A DNA stretch of 64,000 nucleotides from Conus ventricosus. Its lineage: Eukaryota; Mollusca; Gastropoda; Neogastropoda; Conidae. Positions 10,269 to 21,612 of this stretch are shown piece after piece; the first letter of the stretch is position 1; each line of letters opens with the position of its first letter. Where the stretch lies: the NCBI GenBank assembly GCA_018398815.1, contig CM031620.1:67440362-67504361 (forward strand), read 5' to 3'. The notes beneath the pieces are model-generated. The model searched no databases and had not been told where the DNA came from. It worked only from the letters and a program-made list of their open reading frames with translations. The position numbers and the translations under genes are program-made.

Positions 10269-12087
10269 CACCAAATCATACGCTGTTGTTTGGGTGCTAG
10301 TCAAGTTGGATGAGATAAAACCCATAAAGCATGACAAGCAAGCAAGCCACCAGTGATACCGAGTAGTGGCTTGCTCACTTGTCCCTTTTGAAGTAACACT
10401 TTTAAGCAGGTCTCTTCAGCTCACATGTTTGTTATGAAGTTCAGACCCCCAAACTCGCATGATTATTCAATGGCCACCACAGTAATCACCACCATATTGT
10501 CAAGGAGATATCTATCATGCTTGAACTCAGTCTTCAAATAGAGACAGGGAAATACTTCTGGGGAGTTACTTGAAACTGAGACAACAGGCATCATCAACAG
10601 CAGTAATGACTTCACATGCTAGTATTTCTCCATCTGCATAAGCTGAGGTAATGTCATGAGCATGCATTTAATGCAGGTAAAAGAATCCATGTGAACAAGG
10701 ATGTTTCTCTTGGCATATTTCCATGGGATTTTACAAAAACATATACAGAGAGGAGGAAAAAAAAAAGGGTTGGCACTGTATTGTTGTGATTCACTGTCCA
10801 CCTGAAGAGCAGCCCAAATTTCACTCCGATTATGATGGTTGAGTTATCGAACACACTAGTACAGAGGACAATGTGGAGATGGTAGCTAGAATTTCACATA
10901 AAGACATCCCATGTTACATAGAAATATGGTTGCGAAAAAAGTTTGTCAAGTCTCTGTAGGTTTTTGTTTAGGTGAATAAAGCAGCTAATTCCATTCTATG
11001 ATTTGTATTTACTAAGTGGTTGGAACATCTAGAGTGTGTGGAAAATGGTTTAAATCTTTAATGCACGGTCATTTACCAAAAAAATAAGAGAAGACCTAAA
11101 TATCAATACCGATCGGTTAAATTGTATCCGACCATTTTGTATGCAGACCCGTAAATTTAAAAAAAAGGTCTTAATCATTTCATGTGTTTGGTGGGATATG
11201 GACAGATGAACATACACACACAACTATTTTTCACATTTTTTTTCAACTGGTTTTATTATTGCTACTTATCTTCACTCTTCCCATTCCTCTCTGCATACAA
11301 TTACCCATACCAGTCAGAAATAAAAGAAAATTCACAATCACCTGTCAATGTGTGAGTCTGCAATGATGCATAAATGCATAGTTCTAAAATGACATTCACA
11401 TGACATGCTATGGGGGTGGAACAGTTTTTTTTTATAAATAATTTGGACGAGTGAACAAAATCAAAAATAAAATTGATAATGACAAGCATATTACATAAAA
11501 AAAATGTTGACCAGGAATGATTCCTTCCATTCTATCATTCAGTCATTTACAACAAAAACAGGTTGAATGATGTTGAAAAAAAAAGGGGAAAAAAAGTCCA
11601 AGAGGCAATGGTTAATAGTAAGTCCCATCAAGTTGTTAAAGCCCAGACGACCATAGAGGACGTATGAGGCAGAGTTAGCAATGATTGCAATTGCATTACG
11701 TATGAGACAACAACACATGTATTATATACAAACCATTTTGAAGATTATTAAATATAACGACACAAAACTCAAATTGTGGATTTGACATTAGAGGTACACA
11801 AGAACAAGGAAACACAATAATGAACACCAAAGCATGAAATTGAAATCTAGAGATCATGAAGCATTATCAAGCCGTGAAAAATGAATATAAATTAACTTAG
11901 AGTACAAACAGATATATTCAGGAAAGAATGATGTACAGACAAACAGAGGTGGTTATGATAATGCCATTCTCGTTCTTGTCTCACCAGTGGCATAAAAAAT
12001 TGGAACATGGTCATTTTCTCTCCTAGCCTCTCAGTGAAACTATAAGGTCCCACGTTACCGATAAGGCTTATGTACAGTATGATAAGA
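10269..12087. other. AT-rich non-coding stretch, nothing recognised
   Basis: No frame with recognisable protein similarity, no clear repeat and no splice-flanked exon was seen. It may be intron or intergenic sequence. Confidence 0.5.
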
Positions 12088-12625
12088 GTCTAGAATAGCT
12101 TAGTGGCAGAGCGCCAGACTCGTAATCTTGGTGATCCTGGGGTTTCAGGTTCAAATCTCCGCCAGGCCGTTTCGGTACAGGGCGATTTTTCCCTCGGAGT
12201 AAACATCGGTTCTGACTCCATTTCCCATACAGTCCTTCGAATGAGACTATAAACTGAGGTTCCGTGTGTGAACGCATGCATAACATCTTGCACACGTGTA
12301 ACATCCCATCACCAACTTTCAGAAGAAAAGGCCAGTCTGGACGTTGGTATGGATGACACGTGACACATAGCATGCACCCTGCGTGAGAAATGGAAAGAAT
12401 GAAGGAAGTAAGAAAACTGAGTGAACAATATTGAACGATACTGACTGACTGACACGTGAAACGACTGAATGAAGCGCCCGCTGGCACTCTTCAGTCAGCA
12501 CTACCCAGGTAGGAAGCCTGATGAGTAAGTAAGTGTGAATTGTAAAGTGCTTAGGGCTTGGCCTCTAGCCGAGGATAGGTGCTATATAAGTATTCATAAT
12601 AACAATAATAATATTAATAACAACC
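12088..12625 (+). mobile_element. tRNA-derived SINE with LINE-like 3' tail
   Basis: The head has pol III-type boxes: A box TAGCTTAGTGGC at 12096-12107 and B box GGTTCAAATC at 12148-12157. The body to about 12390 closely matches the SINE at 36542 (GGTTCTGACTCCAT; CCTTCGAATGAGACTATAAA; CATCCCATCACCAACTTTC). Its 3' end differs: GTAAAGTGCTTAGGGCTT, then GGTGCTATATAAGTATTC and an (ATA)n tail, like the 3' end of the L2-like LINE at 34177-34252. Exact ends and target duplication were not resolved. Confidence 0.8.
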
Positions 12626-12651
12626 CCTCCCTCCCTCCCCCCTCACTAGTA

Positions 12652-13150
12652 ACAAGACTTTTTTACACCCAAAAGATTTTTTTTTTCTTCTGGTATCCAG
12701 TCTAGTTTATACCCAAACGATTTGCTTTTCTTTCCGTTGTCCAATCTTGTTTTTACCCAAAAGATTTGCTTTTCTTTCTGGTGTCTAATCTTGTTTACAT
12801 CCAAAAGATCTGCTTTTCTTTCTGGTGTCCAGTCTTGTTTACACCCATAAGATTCGCTTTTCTTTCTGGTGTCCAATCTTGTTTATACCCGAAAGATTTT
12901 GCTTTTCTTTCTGGTGTCCAGTCTTGTTAATACCAAAAAGATCTGTTTTTTACTTCTGGTATTGATTTTTTCCTTTCTGGTAACCCAGTCTTGTTCATTC
13001 CCACAGATTTCTGTCTGGAATCAAGAGATGTTTACATGCAATTTTATATCTTTCTTTCTGGTTGACACTCAAAAGATTTTTTTTTCTGCTTTCTGGACCC
13101 GTTTACACCAAAAAGATTTTTTCTGGTATACAGACCCACTTACACTCAAA
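12652..13150. repeat. 44-bp minisatellite
   Basis: The unit GTTTACACCCAAAAGATTTG plus CTTTTCTTTCTGGTGTCCAA plus TCTT repeats with a measured 44-base spacing (12749 to 12793). About five units are well preserved between 12710 and 12945, with decayed copies on both sides. The minus-strand open frame of Lys/Asp-rich repeats is a by-product because 44 is not a multiple of three. Confidence 0.9.
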
Positions 13151-13281
13151 AGTACCTCTCTGTAGTCACGTTGCTCAACGTCAGTAGCTTTTAGCTATTG
13201 TGAGCACACTTGTCAATAGTCCCCATCCCTTTCACATTCAAGATCGCTAACTAAAGTCAAACTTATTGCTCCATACACAGG

Positions 13282-13504
13282 AATCTCCATGTTAGATGTG
13301 TATAAACAAGGCCTCTCTTTTGAATACTCCTGCTGGGAAGGAGGTGGCCTGCTCTTCATTGATGGGGTAGCACAAGAGTCAGGTTATCTGTATCACTTTG
13401 ATACCAACATTTTGCACAATGCTGGAGAGGCTGAAGGAAACCAGCATTCATGTGCACGTGTAAATTACAAATATCTCCCTTTGCTTCCCTTCAAACTCTT
13501 GCTG
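13282..13504 (+). CDS. Putative orphan exon of unknown gene
   Basis: A frame starting ISMLDVYKQGLSFEYSCWEG and containing GGLLFIDGVAQESGYLYHFD and INYKY-like VNYKYLPLLPFK is bordered by a good acceptor (CCATACACAG|G) and a consensus donor (TTGCTG|GTAAGT). Composition is protein-like and not repetitive. I do not recognise the family. No partner exon was identified nearby, so this could be a single exon of a host gene, an exonised repeat, or a chance frame. Confidence 0.35.
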
Positions 13505-14397
13505 GTAAGTTTGGTCTGTTTCATGTTTTTGTTCCTTTCACTGATGTTGTATCTTTTTTTTCTCTCTGTTGTTTAAACATGTGCCATTGTAGGATAGTAG
13601 TTAATTTATTTTGATAGAAACTATGGTGAGTCCATTGCAAAAACAGGCCTGGGTATTCCATTTTCCCTTGCAATATTGGTGGTATTACTCTTTAATCTTA
13701 AACAATTCATTCCTTCTCTGCCCAAGGTATCCTCATCCATGTTCATTCCACTGTAGTTACTGCACCAGTGACCTACAAGGAGCCTTAACATCATGCAGCC
13801 ACCACAGAGACTCAACTTGTGGATGGAAACAGGCATTTTCAACATTCCTGAAACGTCAAAGTAATGGCTGGGGACCCTGGTGAGGCCCCTTGAGGATACA
13901 TAAATCTATTATAGAAAAGAGTAAGCTTTGAAATCACACAACAGCCATTAGTACAGCAATATTTTGGTTCAGCGTTCTACAGCAGCCCATCAAGTTCACA
14001 GAACATGAGTTGGAGGCTGTAGAGTGACAACTGCTCTCTTCTAAACCCCCCCCCCCCCCCCCCAAAAAAAAAAAAAATCTATAATAAAAGGAGTGCTTTG
14101 GGCCTCTTTTGTAGCAAAACTCATCAATTTTACTCTTTCAATTCATAACAGCATCAATTATTGACAGTGGTGTTCATTCAATACAAGAGAAACAACTGGG
14201 ACTGTTAGTGTATGGTTCTGAAAATGTAACATAATGATCCCCCCGCAATTTGGAATTCTAAATTCAGTTAAAGCACTGAATGACTCTCATACACTCAAGT
14301 CCTACTGCCGAGTAACTTCCATGGTGTTAAGTGATGCCCATTCTGATATAATTCATGCAGTGCAACACCAAATGCACCCCCTTCTGACATTGATCAT
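13505..14397. other. Non-coding stretch with poly(C)/poly(A) run
   Basis: Nothing recognised except a C-run followed by an A-run at about 14047-14078. Confidence 0.5.
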
Positions 14398-14512
14398 AGA
14401 TATATCATAGAGATAGACTGAGAATGCGATCATGCTACCGATGACAATGGACTCCGGTTGCCTTCAGAGAACAGATGACTTTAAAATGACCCTATAACCA
14501 GTCATGATATTC
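14398..14512. repeat. Dispersed repeat also present at 16733-16796
   Basis: TGACAATGGACTCCGGTTGC plus CTTCAGAGAACA and AATGACCCTATAACC at 14440-14500 match TGACAGAGGACTCCAGTTGC plus CTTCAGAAAACA and AATGACCCTATA at 16744-16796. The family is unknown. Both copies have been hit by retroelement insertions at or near their 3' side. Confidence 0.65.
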
Positions 14513-14524
14513 AGATGGAGGTGT

Positions 14525-15949
14525 CATGTGAGCGGGGATGCGTTGTGCTGCCGTTACGCCCCTGACAAGTCAGGACCAGCACATCCGACTTCGGCTCTTG
14601 CCATTTATCCCATGGCTGGGGTAAGGCTTGGAGCAGTGTCAGGGCGTGTCCACGCGCCGGTGGGCCTGCACAGAGTTCCTTCCTTTCTCGGTGGGGGCCT
14701 TACTCCTCCATCTGGACTGGTCTCACTGGCGCTCTCAAATCAACCCCGATCCAAGCCATGGAAACTCTGACAGGTCTTCAAAGCCTTGAAAGCAGGAGAG
14801 ATGCCATAATCCTCACCCAAGCTGCCAAATTCAAGAGGATGAAGAATCACCCCATGAACAAAAGAATGTCAGAGCCAACCAAGTGCAGACTGAAGCGCAG
14901 CAGTTTTGTGCACAACGCTCGTAGACTCGAGAGGCAGGACCCTGAACTGCTACAGCAAGGGAACAAGCAGATCCCAACTCACAGCTCTGTACCCGCTTGG
15001 AGAAGGGACCAGTTTCCGGAAGTCAGAGAGACAATCCCAGGCATTCTCACAAAGGGCACACAGTCAGAACCAGAGAAGAAAGCACTAGCTCTAGACCATA
15101 TGGAACCCCTGCATATCCCAAGAAGCTGTGGACGTACGCATACACAGACGGCTCAGCAGAGGAGGCTACCAGAAATGGAGGTGGAGGAATATTCCTAACC
15201 TTGAAGGATGGAACTCACGTCCGACAAGCCATCCCCACTGGCAAATTCTCCACGAACTACAAAGCTGAGGCAGACGCATTGCAGACAGCAGCGGAGACAC
15301 TGTGTGCGAATAGAGAGGCCATACATCCCAAAATCGTCATCTTCTCTGATGCACTGTCAGTACTGCAGGCTGTACAGAACCCAAAGAACAAGGACCTCAA
15401 CCCCCTTGTCTCTGCCCTTGCCAGACTGCAACAGGCCACTGAACTAACTGTCATTCAGTGGATACCCTCACACTGCAACATAGCAGGCAATGAGGAGGCA
15501 GACTGACTGGCGAAGGAAGGAGGACAGCAGCCACAAGAGGAACAGGAAATCTCCTATGAAGAGGCCAAGACGATCATCAAGGAGAAGCAGAGGAAAAGAT
15601 GGCTTCAGCTACATCCAGAATATAACCAGACAGATCCCTACTACCTCCTACCCAGACCAGACCAAGTGAACATTGTGAGGCTGAGGACGGGCCACTCCAG
15701 GCTACACCATCACATGTTCACAAGGTTCCGCATTGGCGAGTCTGCAGTGTGCCCCTGCGGTACAGCCCCAATGACAGTGGAACACTTCCTACAAGACTGT
15801 CCAACTCACCATGACCTGAGAGCAGAGACCTGGCCTGCTGACCAACCGATGAGGGAGAAACTCTACGGATCTCTGGAGGACATCCGCCGGACGGCAGCCT
15901 TCATCAGTGCATCTGGGGTTCCTGTCTGAGCGAACGAAGAAGAAGAAGA
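14525..15949 (+). mobile_element. Internally deleted RNase-H LINE insertion with 12-bp target duplication
   Basis: The segment is bounded by AGATGGAGGTGT at 14513-14524 and 15950-15961 and ends in a (GAA)n tail. It holds about 200 bp of non-coding 5' sequence joined directly to the last third of a LINE polyprotein (from about 14728). The RT palm is absent, so the copy appears to carry an internal deletion rather than simple 5' truncation, although a 5' end mis-assigned by me would remove that distinction. Confidence 0.75.
14728..15929 (+). pseudogene. LINE RT connection, RNase H and C-terminal zinc-binding region
   Basis: RNase H motifs are complete: YTDGSAEEA (Asp), YKAEADALQTA (Glu), IFSDALSVLQAV (Asp) and QWIPSHCNIAGNEEAD (His and Asp). 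The C-terminal part has RLRTGHSRLHHHMFTRFRIG and CPCGTAPMTVEHFLQDCP, a Cys/His pattern common after RNase H in such LINEs. The upstream part (TGLQSLESRRD, RLKRSSFVHNARRLE) is in another frame, joined by a frameshift at about 15100. From 14997 one frame runs to 15929 with a single TGA at 15504-15506, where family members have Arg, suggesting a CGA to TGA change. Confidence 0.88.
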
Positions 15950-15961
15950 AGATGGAGGTGT

Positions 15962-16732
15962 TGTCCATGAGCTGTACATCCCTGATACTCTACAGAAATA
16001 GGAATTAAATGCTCAAGGAATGCTAAGGAACATGAGTACAAGGGCGTTTGTGTCCAAAAGTCATAACAGTGGGGATTCACCTAGCAAATAGTTCTTCAGC
16101 CCTTTGGACGTAGTACTAAAGCACCCGGGAGGGAGGGGGGGGGGGGGGGGGGGGGAGAGAAAAGAGAGAGAGAAAGAGCTACATATCATGAAAGAAGGAA
16201 CACAGGGAGAAGGGAGCTTTTTTTGGTGCAAACAAGTACCCCCTCTCTCCTCCCCAAACCCTCTGCAGCCCAAGACCCAAACCATGATGCTCTCTCTCCC
16301 TCTTTAAACTGACCACCACTCATATTACAGCTAAAGACCAAAGCACTAGCGGGACCTTGATGAATGAACTGTACTGTCTCCTTCCTGCTGCCCTGTGAAA
16401 GGAAGGAAAGGATGGATGTTCTTGAACTCACAGACTTCTGTATTATTATAGTTGCAACAGTCTTATGTACACAGTTCTTCACATGGGCTTGAACATGTAT
16501 GAAAATTTTTCTTTTTCTTAACCATGCAAAGGAATCAGTTATAGCTGGTTTTCCTTGGCGATGCTCACATGAGTATACTTGTGTTTCTGTAAGCCCACTG
16601 ACCTTTGCAGACATGGGAAGATGGACCGATAGATAATGTTGCATATTGCCCAGCCGACTGCAAAGGGCCATGTGCAGGCATATGTGATATGAGTGCACTT
16701 GATCTTCTGCAAGGAGACAGAACATGAGTTGA
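15962..16732. other. Non-coding stretch with poly(G) run
   Basis: A G-run lies at about 16134-16155 in a purine-rich stretch. A short segment (GCCCAGCCGACTGCAAAGGG at about 16648) recurs at 54577. No gene is recognised. Confidence 0.5.
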
Positions 16733-16796
16733 TGACAGATTGATGACAGAGGACTCCAGTTGCCTTCAGAAAACATGAATTTATAATGACCCTATA

Positions 16797-16917
16797 TCCC
16801 TGAAGATGGAGTATGGCTGCCTTAATGGCGGATGAAAAACGATCATACACACAAAACCCCACTGCCTGTCTATACAGAAAGTGTCCGCAGGAGTATCAGC
16901 ATAAAGGAAAGGAAGAA
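16797..16917 (+). mobile_element. 5'-truncated SINE with 14-bp target duplication
   Basis: The insertion is flanked by ATAATGACCCTATA at 16783-16796 and 16918-16931. It holds only the 3' module seen in the SINE at 36542: CTGAAGATGGAGTATGGCTG, then TCATACACACAAAAC, CACTGCCTG, GTGTCCGCAGGAGTATCAGC and an A-rich tail. Confidence 0.88.
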
Positions 16918-17170
16918 ATAATGACCCTATAACTTTAGCTTCTGATCTGAAAAGGTTAGAGGACACCTGAAAGAAAATAAAATGTGGCAATCCTAAAAGC
17001 CTGTAGCCATCATCAAGGCAACAGATGCAGAAATCACCAATGTCCAGGACGGCCTAGGGGTCTGAAGGACCAGAGCATGTCAAGATACTGTGCCTTTCTC
17101 TCTCCAAAATGACAAGAGACAAAATATCAATGACCATACTAGGAAAACACATAACCCCAATCCCCATCCA

Positions 17171-17174
<4 letters not shown>

Positions 17175-17248
<74 letters not shown>

Positions 17249-17300
17249 GCAAGAGAGAGGATGGAGAGAGAGGGGGGGAGAAGAGAGAGAGAGCACACAA
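17175..17300. repeat. (GT)n then (GA)n microsatellite
   Basis: GT units run to about 17211, then GA-rich sequence to about 17294. Confidence 0.95.
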
Positions 17301-17791
17301 GAAAGGCATGCAGGAAGAATGCTGAACTCTAAAGGAACAGAAATGCTAAGTTCAACAGTTGCTGTCCCTGCAATATCTTTCGGCCTATCATCCTTCATCA
17401 GGCTCATTTACATGGATCTGTGATTCCTGTAGTACAGAAAGGCCAGATATTGTCTTCATTGTTGTAAGACACAGGAAAGGGTATGTGCCTGATGAATTCT
17501 TCACACCCTCCCCCCAACATTTCATTCTCCAAAAAGTCCATTTCTTTCACATATAATGCATTTAGGCAGTTTCACAGTATTTGGAGACACCTGCAATTGT
17601 CAACGTTGTGAACTTTGAACTCATGTAACCTAAGTACTGATGGGTGAAATAAAAACAAGGACAGTTTCAGAATGTGTAATTGTGTAAGATAGTAATATTC
17701 CATTCAATATTCAACATCGATTGTGAGAAAAATCAATAATCAAAATTGCAGGCAAACATCACCAGAACAGGAAAGCTTCACTACATAAAAA

Positions 17792-19958
17792 CAGGGTTCA
17801 TACAGTCCTTAAAAGTGCTTAATTTTGGGGTCCCCCTTTTCACCACCTTGAAAATCAGGCTTTTGCTCATAGGTCTATAAAAAGTGCTTAAATACTGTCA
17901 ATGCCATTGGTTTAGTCAGTGTAAAATCTTGAGTCTATTAAAAAAAAATCTGAAACTGAATTTGAAAAAAAAATGTATGAAAATAAAGAAGTCCGAGTTA
18001 GAGTCACCTATAAGTCATCTGCTACAGTTAACCTTTTCGCGACATGCCATGTGATAGTGACGGCAACTCAGTTGACCCGTCCACAACAAGCTGTGCCCTG
18101 GTGACGGCAGCACTGCTGTACTGCCTGGACGTCCTGTGCATCCGTGATGGCACAACTATAAAAAATTCCCACGTTCTCTCGTCTACCGTCTAGGGTATGC
18201 AGCTGCCATAAATATTTAGAACAGGGTTCTAGCCACTGGAAGGGTAAGTTTACATGCACTAGCGATGACCTTTGTGACCCCAGATTAGTCCGAACAAAGA
18301 GACCCGTCTGGCACTGGGAAGGCACGTGTGGAATTTCCTGCTTCACCAATATATCGGGCAGAAGGAGAATGACATGTGGTTTTAGAACTGGTTCAGCAAA
18401 GTAGTTCAGAAAATGAGGGGGGTAAAGGTGTACAAGTTCACTGAAAAGAATCTGAGCTCGATTTGCTCTGTGTATTTAATAGTTTTATATGTCTTATCAT
18501 CTGAAGCCAAAACAGTGAAAAAGTGTACTGTGTGCAATGATTTAATTTCCTTAAAAACAAAAAAAAGAATTCACTTGGATTACACATATTGAATACCTCA
18601 GGCTTTCTCTGCATCTGTTCAAAGTAAGAGCAAAGTTTTATGCCCCTTTTCTTCCTCATTTGCTGTTGTCATACTCCCCAAACAAACGTAAACAAGACTG
18701 TGTTCTCCTACGTTTTACTTATGTTGTTTCTGTAACAGTAGCGTTGCTATTTTACCCAAAATGTATTTAATTCTATGCTCATTACAAAGTTCGCACTTTA
18801 CCCTTTCCGTTGATATATAACAATTGCTTGTTACGTTATATTAGGAGACATAAAATAAAATAAAAAAGTGCGAAAATCGCGTGTCTGCAATGGTTGTAAG
18901 CACGTGCGGCGCACACGCATGCAGGGAAGCAACGTTGGTCTGCCGTGCCCGTCTGGAAAGTGTTAAAAACAGCTAAGTTACTGGCCTTTATGGATTCCAC
19001 ACACATAATAGAATGATCTGCTATCTTGAAATTGAGAAGCCAACATGCCAGGGAAATGTTTGTTTAATGTCGTTTGGATGGAAAAAGAAGATTACGAAGA
19101 ATGGTTGCTGGTACACCCAGGTGGAGACAAAAGCAAGGCCTTTTGCCACTTATAGAAAAAGGTCATAGACAATCAATAATTTGATTGTGTCAGTATTATT
19201 TTTCTTAAAATTATCCTTGAAGTAAGTCCTTGAATTTCCAAAAAAGTGCCTGAAAAGTCCTTAACTTTTTCTACACAGCACACAAGCATATGTGCTAACT
19301 GTAAGTTTTCCCTTAAGATGCACTTGTCCCCGTGCTAACTCTACCACTCACTGTTCCATCCTGTTAGCATGCATACATGTGTTTGTACTTTGGAAAATTT
19401 GAACTATGAACTTGAACTATAAGAGTGCTAGTGAACTAACTGCTGTAGAAACTTAGAGATGGGTTCCCACATTACTGGCATTCCATTCCTGATGGCAGCG
19501 CGGCGATTTTCACAGCTTGTTTTACTCGAACAGGTGATCGAGCAATGTTTACAAGACGGTTCGGATGATGAAGGAGAGTTTATTGAATTTATTTTGTATA
19601 TTCTGATTAAATAGCAGTTGCGAAACTCTGGTCTTGTAATTTTAAAAAAATTTTTTTTTTACGTTGAGGCTGCCTGCTTTCCCCTCGTGTCATTTCTTTA
19701 CAAAATACATAAGAGTAATGCAACTTATTCAGGTGAGAAGTACCTGATTTTCTCTTTCCAACCATACCAAATCTGCTGCTATAAAGTATAAAAATGAGTC
19801 TGTAAAACAATTAGAAAACTATCGAAATCCTTCCGTACACAGGGAACTGAATGGCGCTGAGCACCTATGGAAGGAGGGGAAGGCGCACGCGCTCAGCCTA
19901 CATGTGGATAGTGTTAAGAAGTCCTTGAATTTTTGTTAAAAAATCTGTACGAACCCTG
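17792..19958. mobile_element. DNA transposon-like element with CAGGGTTCRTACAG terminal inverted repeats
   Basis: CAGGGTTCATACAG at 17792-17805 and CTGTACGAACCCTG at 19945-19958 are inverted repeats with one mismatch. Both are flanked outside by TAAAAA (17786-17791 and 19959-19964), which could be a 6-bp target duplication. Inner terminal sequence rich in AAGTCCTTGAATTT-like blocks occurs near both ends and again at about 19216-19275, suggesting an internal or nested end. No transposase is recognisable, so it is non-autonomous or decayed. The superfamily is undetermined. Confidence 0.65.
18028..18966. mobile_element. Possible piggyBac-like element (TTAA termini), nested
   Basis: TTAACCTTTTCGCGAC at 18028 and, inverted, TTAACACTTTCCAGAC ending at 18966 match at 14 of the first 20 positions and have TTAA at both tips, the piggyBac target. 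A similar TTAACACTATCC-type end occurs at about 19911. No transposase domain was recognised inside. The minus-strand frame at 18068-18349 is Cys-rich but unassigned. Confidence 0.4.
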
Positions 19959-19964
19959 TAAAAA

Positions 19965-21351
19965 GCGAGAATAGAATAAAACAACAGTGGTGCTTGGTTA
20001 CGGTTTTCCAAAGTAACTTGCACTTCATGCACTTGTACTCACAAAATTACAACATGTAGGAAATCAGTCACAAAGCACAAGGCAACTTAAAATATTATTA
20101 AATGTTACATCCACACAAAACAAATCCAAATCCAACACAATCTAACATTTTACAACATAACTATAGTAAGCAGCTATGAGCAACATACGCCAATTTAATG
20201 CTCTGAACATAGAATTTTCCTCTGGAGTTTCAAGTTCTAATCATTTCACTCTAGCTGACCACACAGTCTTTTGAGGGTTATTAAATGTGTGCGCACACAC
20301 GCACAACCCCCCAACATAACAAAACAGAGACCACTGAAAAGAAAAAACGCATCCTGAAATAGAAACAAACAACACATGCAGTCATGACATAGGAGCCAAA
20401 CTACTGGCGTAAAGATAAGGCTGCGCTAAGGGTATCAAGCATGCCTCTTAGTTCTTTACATCCAGGTTTAAAAAAAAATGTACAAAAATAAAAGGAAAAG
20501 ATCTCGATGCCACAAAAACTACATAAAAAAAGCGATATGGGCAAAGAGACACTGGAACGGACTGCTAGCATCTACCCTGGACCGTACGCACCACTTTCAC
20601 AACCTCCATGGGCAGACAATGACAAAATCAAACAACAACAAAAAAAGCTGGCATATCATAAACAGCTTTCAGAGAACATTCTACAAGTTTCCAGAACACA
20701 GGCAGATGAATGGTCCTCAGGAAAGCAATGTAAATTTTGATTAACTGAAACATGAACTAAGGACAGAGGTGGTTAACAGACATGTGTTTCATGTGAAGGA
20801 CCATGAACATAAAAATGTCATCCAGTCAACCTGAATTTTAATTTACTCTACACTGACATGTAAGAGCAACCAACAAAAAAGTTTCATACAAACAAATAAG
20901 TACTATGGGGGCAACAAAGGCAAGCATGCCATTTCCCTCTCATTATGAAAATGTCTTGGCAAAGATTTAGAAAATAATAGTAATAAAAGTGAGGGGGACA
21001 AAAAGTGTGGGAGAATAGGAGAGGAATTCGGTAACAGAATATGAGAATCGCTGAATTCTGTGTTGAGCAAAGCACCACTAGTCACGCCTATCAATAGTCA
21101 ACTTCTGTCACCTGGAGCAACTCGTCGGTAAATCTTACCTGGTTGTGAAAAGAAATCTTAAATGAAGCAGGGAACAGTACACAGTTATAACAAACAAACT
21201 GGGTAGGATGGAAAAAAAGGGCGATGCAGAAAACTGTGGCAAAAATCAGTATGAAAGAATCAAATTTGTGGACATCTTCGAGCTTACTTTGACATTTCAA
21301 ATAAAATCTGACCTCCCTCCCCTCTAAACTTGCTTTGCTGCTGAAACTGAA
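19965..21351. other. AT-rich non-coding stretch, nothing recognised
   Basis: No motif, repeat array or plausible exon was seen. Confidence 0.5.
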
Positions 21352-21612
21352 TGTGGTTCTTTTATTTCAAGAACAGTCTATGGGACTTCTTTGAAAAAAA
21401 AAGGAAAACCCAGCTGTGGTTCTTTTATTTCAAGAACAGTCCATGGGACTTCTTTGAAAAAAAAAAAAAGGAAAACCCAGCTGTGGTTCTTTTATTTCAA
21501 GAACAGACCATGGGACTTCTTTGAAGGAAAAAAAAGGAAAACCCAGCTGTGGTTCTTTTATTTCAAGAACACTCCATGGGACGTCTTTGGAAAAAAAAGG
21601 AAAACCCAGCTT
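21352..21612. repeat. Minisatellite, four units of about 63-68 bp
   Basis: The unit GTGGTTCTTTTATTTCAAGA plus ACAGTCCATGGGACTTCTTT plus GAAAAAAAAAGGAAAACCCA plus GCT occurs four times. Length differences lie mainly in the A-run. Confidence 0.92.

Noticed and set aside
12646..12876. Lys/Asp-rich minus-strand protein with internal repeats
   Set aside because: It is a reading of the 44-bp minisatellite, whose unit length is not a multiple of three, so the repeated peptides shift frame.
15208..15447. Alternative frames inside the RNase H region
   Set aside because: They are shadows of the frame containing TDGSAEE, SDALSVLQAV and WIPSHCNIAGNEEAD.
18068..18349. Cys-rich minus-strand frame as a piggyBac C-terminal zinc domain
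   Set aside because: Cysteine spacing does not form a recognisable C-x2-C array and neighbouring frames give no transposase motif.
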